Part shown: piece after piece, positions 61,123-64,000 of the stretch
Layout of the letters: the number at the start of each line of letters is the position of its first letter
Position numbering within the stretch: the first letter of the stretch is position 1
From: Turritopsis dohrnii
Lineage: Eukaryota; Cnidaria; Hydrozoa; Anthoathecata; Oceaniidae
Length of the DNA: 64,000 bases
Direction of reading: 5' to 3'
Assembly (NCBI GenBank): GCA_027922465.2
Contig: BQMF02000116.1
Coordinates: 248,001 to 312,000 of the forward strand
Translations under genes and position numbers: made by a program
Notes under the pieces: generated by a model
What the model was told of the DNA's origin: nothing
The model's database searches: none
What the model saw: only the letters and a program-made list of their open reading frames with translations

Positions 61123-61330
61123 ACACACCAAGAAAAGAAAGGTTTACAGTTACTCGAAAAGAAGTCGATTTAATTTTAAAATGCAGGTGTCTTCAATTTT
61201 CCGAAACAATGCAATCATGTAAAACTTTTTAAAACATTCTTCTAAATTAATCAATATTATCAAGTTGCTATATGTTGTTTCTTTATCATAAGAACGTGTC
61301 GATAAAGAAAAGTTAACTTACCTGCAGATA
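61123..61330 (-). promoter_or_regulatory. Putative 5' UTR intron of the membrane-protein gene
   Basis: On the minus strand the donor GCTATCTGCAG/GTAAGTTAAC lies near 61320 and the acceptor TTGGTGTGTAG/AAGCCATC near 61124, just before the start codon. The sites are strong and the 200-bp size fits the other introns here. No transcript evidence is available. Confidence 0.55.
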
Positions 61331-61915
61331 GCTTGAACAAATATAACTAAAACATTTTGTCTTTACGAAACTTGAAGCCTCTTTATTTACCATATTTGCA
61401 TCGAAATTGATTTTTGTGTGATAAAGCTTAACAATGACAAATATACATTAAATATTTTGTCGTTGATTTCACAAATAAAGTATGCTTACTTTCCATACTC
61501 AGTTTCTTGATTTTCAAGAATTTTCATGTTTAAAAGCTAAATATTTACATGCTTCCGTGACGCGAACGTTATTCTCCAATCACAACCATTTAAATGTGAG
61601 CAATGTTGTTGTCAACAGTAACAGCCTTGGAATTTACATTGAATAATGTATCGCTAATTAAAATCGATTGTGAAAACGAGTGTCGGGTGCTGTCGATTAA
61701 GTCTAGTGTTTTTAAAACCATAGAAATACGAACTTTCGTATATTTCTATGTTAAAACTAAAACTGTGGAGCTGCGGTATTGAAAATAGATGTATTGAGCA
61801 TTGAGCTAAGCATTCTACTTGTATTTTTTGTTGTTCAAAAAGATAAGCGATTATTTTTAACATACATTGAACATACGGTTTTTCTTTGGTTTCCTATGTC
61901 TGTACATACATCAAG

Positions 61916-61991
61916 GCAACCTCGAACCCAGGGTCTCTTGCCTTTTCGCTATGCGTATAACGAAAAGGCATGAAAGCCTGGGTTCGAGGCT
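61916..61991. repeat. Hairpin repeat CCTCGAACCCAGG
   Basis: CCTCGAACCCAGG and GCCTTTTCG are mirrored by CGAAAAGGC and CCTGGGTTCGAGG around a short loop, forming an interrupted hairpin of about 75 bp. It is probably a tiny MITE. Confidence 0.75.
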
Positions 61992-62214
61992 GTATATCAG
62001 GGCTGTCGGAAGCTTTTTTTAAGCGTGGTACTCACCAGGCGTTTAAGTGCGTTTATCCTTGAGTATATTGCGTACGCACTTAAACGCCTAGTGAGTAAGG
62101 TTTCCTTTTTTTGCATAAACGTCTTGAATTTTCTAATATTTTTTAAAGATTTCATCAAATAAATGTGAAAGATGGATCCAGATCGTGAAGATTATGAGGA
62201 CTTTTTATTTCTAT

Positions 62215-62394
62215 TTATTTTTCATTACTGCTTTCTAGAAATTCAACTTCTTTAGCAACGGCAGTCCAAGCATTGTTGACCGCATTTCGCTTCTTATACC
62301 CTTTGTGGGTCTTGTTATAAAGTACAGGGTACAATTTGACCCTTTCGCAAAGTATTTCTTCTTCAGTAAGAGAAATATTCTTTTTAACTGACAT
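62215..62394 (-). CDS. Short MADF-domain-like ORF
   Basis: A 59-codon minus-strand frame from ATG 62394 to TAA 62215. The stretch ERVKLYPVLYNKTHKGYKKR followed by NAVNNAWTAVAKEV fits the N-terminal two thirds of a MADF (Myb/SANT-like) DNA-binding domain, with conserved YPxLY and AW residues. The remainder may have been spliced from another exon or lost. It lies in the palindrome-bounded element, so it is most likely transposon-derived. Confidence 0.5.
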   Translation of the reverse strand: MSVKKNISLTEEEILCERVKLYPVLYNKTHKGYKKRNAVNNAWTAVAKEVEFLESSNEK

Positions 62395-62544
62395 TGTGAT
62401 AAAAATATTTTGTCAACTAACACGTTTTTATCTTGGAAAAAGAAGTTTTTCACTATGTACCTTGAAGATAATTTCTTTTCTCTTAGCATGTTTTTCTTGT
62501 TTAGTTTCGGCTGCCTTTTATCTTGCGAACGCAATATCAAAATA

Positions 62545-62843
62545 CACTGGTATGTAGCTCATCTCAATACTCGATCGATTTGCACAACTTTTGATGAATT
62601 TCAAATATTCATGAACACTCACAATTTTGACATTATTTCCTCAGCCGAAACCTGGCTAAGAAATGATGACAATCTCCTAAAGTACGTTCAAATACCAGAT
62701 TATCAACTCACCTACAAAAATCGGGGTGAAAGGCGAGGTGGTGGCGTCGGAATTTTTGTCAAAAATAATATCAAATTCAAAGATGGCAACATTACTTCCG
62801 ACCTAGAACACCTATGGATAGAAGTAGCTGGAAAAAACAAGAA
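62545..62843 (+). pseudogene. LINE APE-endonuclease N-terminal fragment
   Basis: The plus-strand frame reads HLNTRSICTTFDEFQIF, FDIISSAETWL (the conserved catalytic Glu motif of APE endonucleases) and RRGGGVGIFVKNNIKF, typical of LINE endonuclease N-termini. It stops abruptly at the right palindrome (62845). Upstream codons belong to unrelated sequence, so it is a captured or inserted fragment. Confidence 0.8.
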
Positions 62844-62920
62844 CAGGCGTTTAAGTGCGTACGCAATATACTCAATAGGATAAACGCACTTAAACGCCTG
62901 GTGAGTACCACGCTTTAAGA

Positions 62921-64000
62921 TTGAATGGCTCATTATTAAGTGTCTAAGGAGGTCAGATAATTTTTCAATTTCTTTCTTTTTGGCTAAAAGCATGTTAGTT
63001 TGCTTTCATTTTAAAAACGTCCAAAAATGTGAGGATGGATGAAACAGGGAAATCTCTATGGAGTTTAAATTAATATACATCTGAAAAAATACCTCGCTTA
63101 ACTTAAAATTCAGAAAGGTTTATTTTGTGAGATCCAAACATGTTTACGTTATTACGTCACAGTAGCGAAGCGAAAACACTAAAACACCCTTGCGTTATTG
63201 CTGCTACTGTGTCCGTGGTGAAAGTTGCATTCTTGTAGTTTGATATCATGGAGAAGATTAAAAAATATGTGCGGCTTCACATTTCGGATTGTGTCCAATA
63301 TAAACGATTACCGAGTTACGGCTAAGAAATTTGACAACACTCCTGCTTAATGTTTTCTCATGTAAAGGCGGGATAAAGTCATCCCGTTTTTCGTCCCGTC
63401 CCGGCAAACGTCCCGGCATTGTTTTGAAACTTGTATTTTTATACGATCAGAAAAATAAATCTAGTGACAATTTCAGAAAAACTCTCTATCGTCTCGTTTC
63501 GTCTTAGACAGATGCTAGCATAAAACATTCCAAACCATAATATCTGAATGTTTTTGGATGAGCTCAAGGGTAAGAAGGCTGTTGATTCTACCGAGAAAAA
63601 CTTTTCTAAAATAAATCTATAATACTACAGATATTCAAAAAAAAATTTACATTTTTCAGCACAAATTTACAAGAACAAAATTCAATAGAAAAATATTTCG
63701 CGCCAAAATAATATATAAGTTATCTGATAAAATTATTGTCATGGGAACAGAAATCTTTCAATGTGAGGCACGAAGAAGAAAAACAAAACATCTAAATTCA
63801 TTCCAGTGTGTCCATTTTTCAAAAACAAATGTGACCACGTATCTACCATACAGTTAGGTTACCATTATGGAAAAATAAGGACTTAGTGGGGTAAGGAATT
63901 TGTTGTTGTTGATGTTGACCACTGATGCTGGTGGGTAAGGACAGCTTCACCTGGACGAAAATAAAGGTAATGAATCAAACACCAACTACGTGATATTCCA
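62921..64000. other. Non-coding AT-rich sequence
   Basis: No gene or complete repeat recognised. Minor items are a CGTCCCG-rich stretch near 63380-63415 and a TTGTTGTTGTTGATG run near 63900. Confidence 0.5.

Larger units (their letters stand above)
62020..62920. mobile_element. Element bounded by palindromic inverted repeats
   Basis: Each border (62020-62098 and 62845-62920) is itself a near palindrome, AGGCGTTTAAGTGCG ... CGCACTTAAACGCCT. The two borders are inverted copies of each other, with outer AGCGTGGTACTCACC / GGTGAGTACCACGCT. Between them lie a MADF-like ORF on the minus strand and a LINE endonuclease fragment on the plus strand. MADF proteins accompany some Harbinger transposons, so a Harbinger-derived non-autonomous element that gained LINE sequence is one possibility. 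Confidence 0.65.

Overview
The window is nuclear DNA of an invertebrate animal. The evidence is a large spliced VPS13-family gene with more than 100 small exons and GT-AG introns, a clearly animal NUDT21 (CFIm25) gene, AT-rich intergenic DNA, and a rich mixture of animal-type transposable elements: APE-type LINEs, a tyrosine-recombinase retrotransposon, long-TIR DNA transposons, tRNA-derived SINEs and many MITEs. The repeat flavour (MITE ends such as AGGGGTCGAAATAA and hairpins such as CCTCGAACCCAGG) recalls cnidarians, but this is an impression from memory and not a computed placement.

Layout. 1-5 kb: no gene; a MITE, a 48-bp minisatellite, a truncated SINE and a hammerhead-like motif. 5.3-18.3 kb: a nest of mobile elements. 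A fold-back element with GGTTCTGG-rich arms is interrupted by a 5.3-kb DNA transposon with 1362-bp inverted repeats. A decayed minus-strand LINE is interrupted by a second, related 4.5-kb transposon. Both DNA transposons begin GGGTCATTCC, are flanked by 4-bp target duplications (TTTG, ATTA), and encode homologous two-exon transposases. 18.5-19.2 kb: an intronless NUDT21. 20.8-59.0 kb: one VPS13A/C-type lipid-transfer gene on the plus strand, whose first exon(s) I could not find. One of its introns (32.5-39.5 kb) holds a tRNA-like/hammerhead-like repeat and a further DNA element interrupted by a tyrosine-recombinase retrotransposon with all three ORFs open (gag, RT-RNase H, recombinase). That retroelement carries a striking array of CTGTC-GACAG palindromes next to its recombinase gene. 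Other introns carry MITEs, a SINE and a LINE tail. 60.6-61.3 kb: a small minus-strand gene for a single-pass membrane protein with repeated RRxS sites and a 5' UTR intron. 62-63 kb: an element bounded by palindromic inverted repeats that holds a MADF-like ORF and a captured LINE endonuclease fragment.

The host genes are not obviously one functional unit: NUDT21 acts in nuclear pre-mRNA 3' processing, VPS13 in lipid transfer at membrane contacts. The most unusual content is the mobile DNA: a family of long-TIR transposons caught as two siblings at different stages of decay, and an apparently intact recombinase retroelement with its putative recombination sites. Exon boundaries were read by eye from splice signals, reading phase and remembered VPS13 protein similarity, and may be off by a base or a few.
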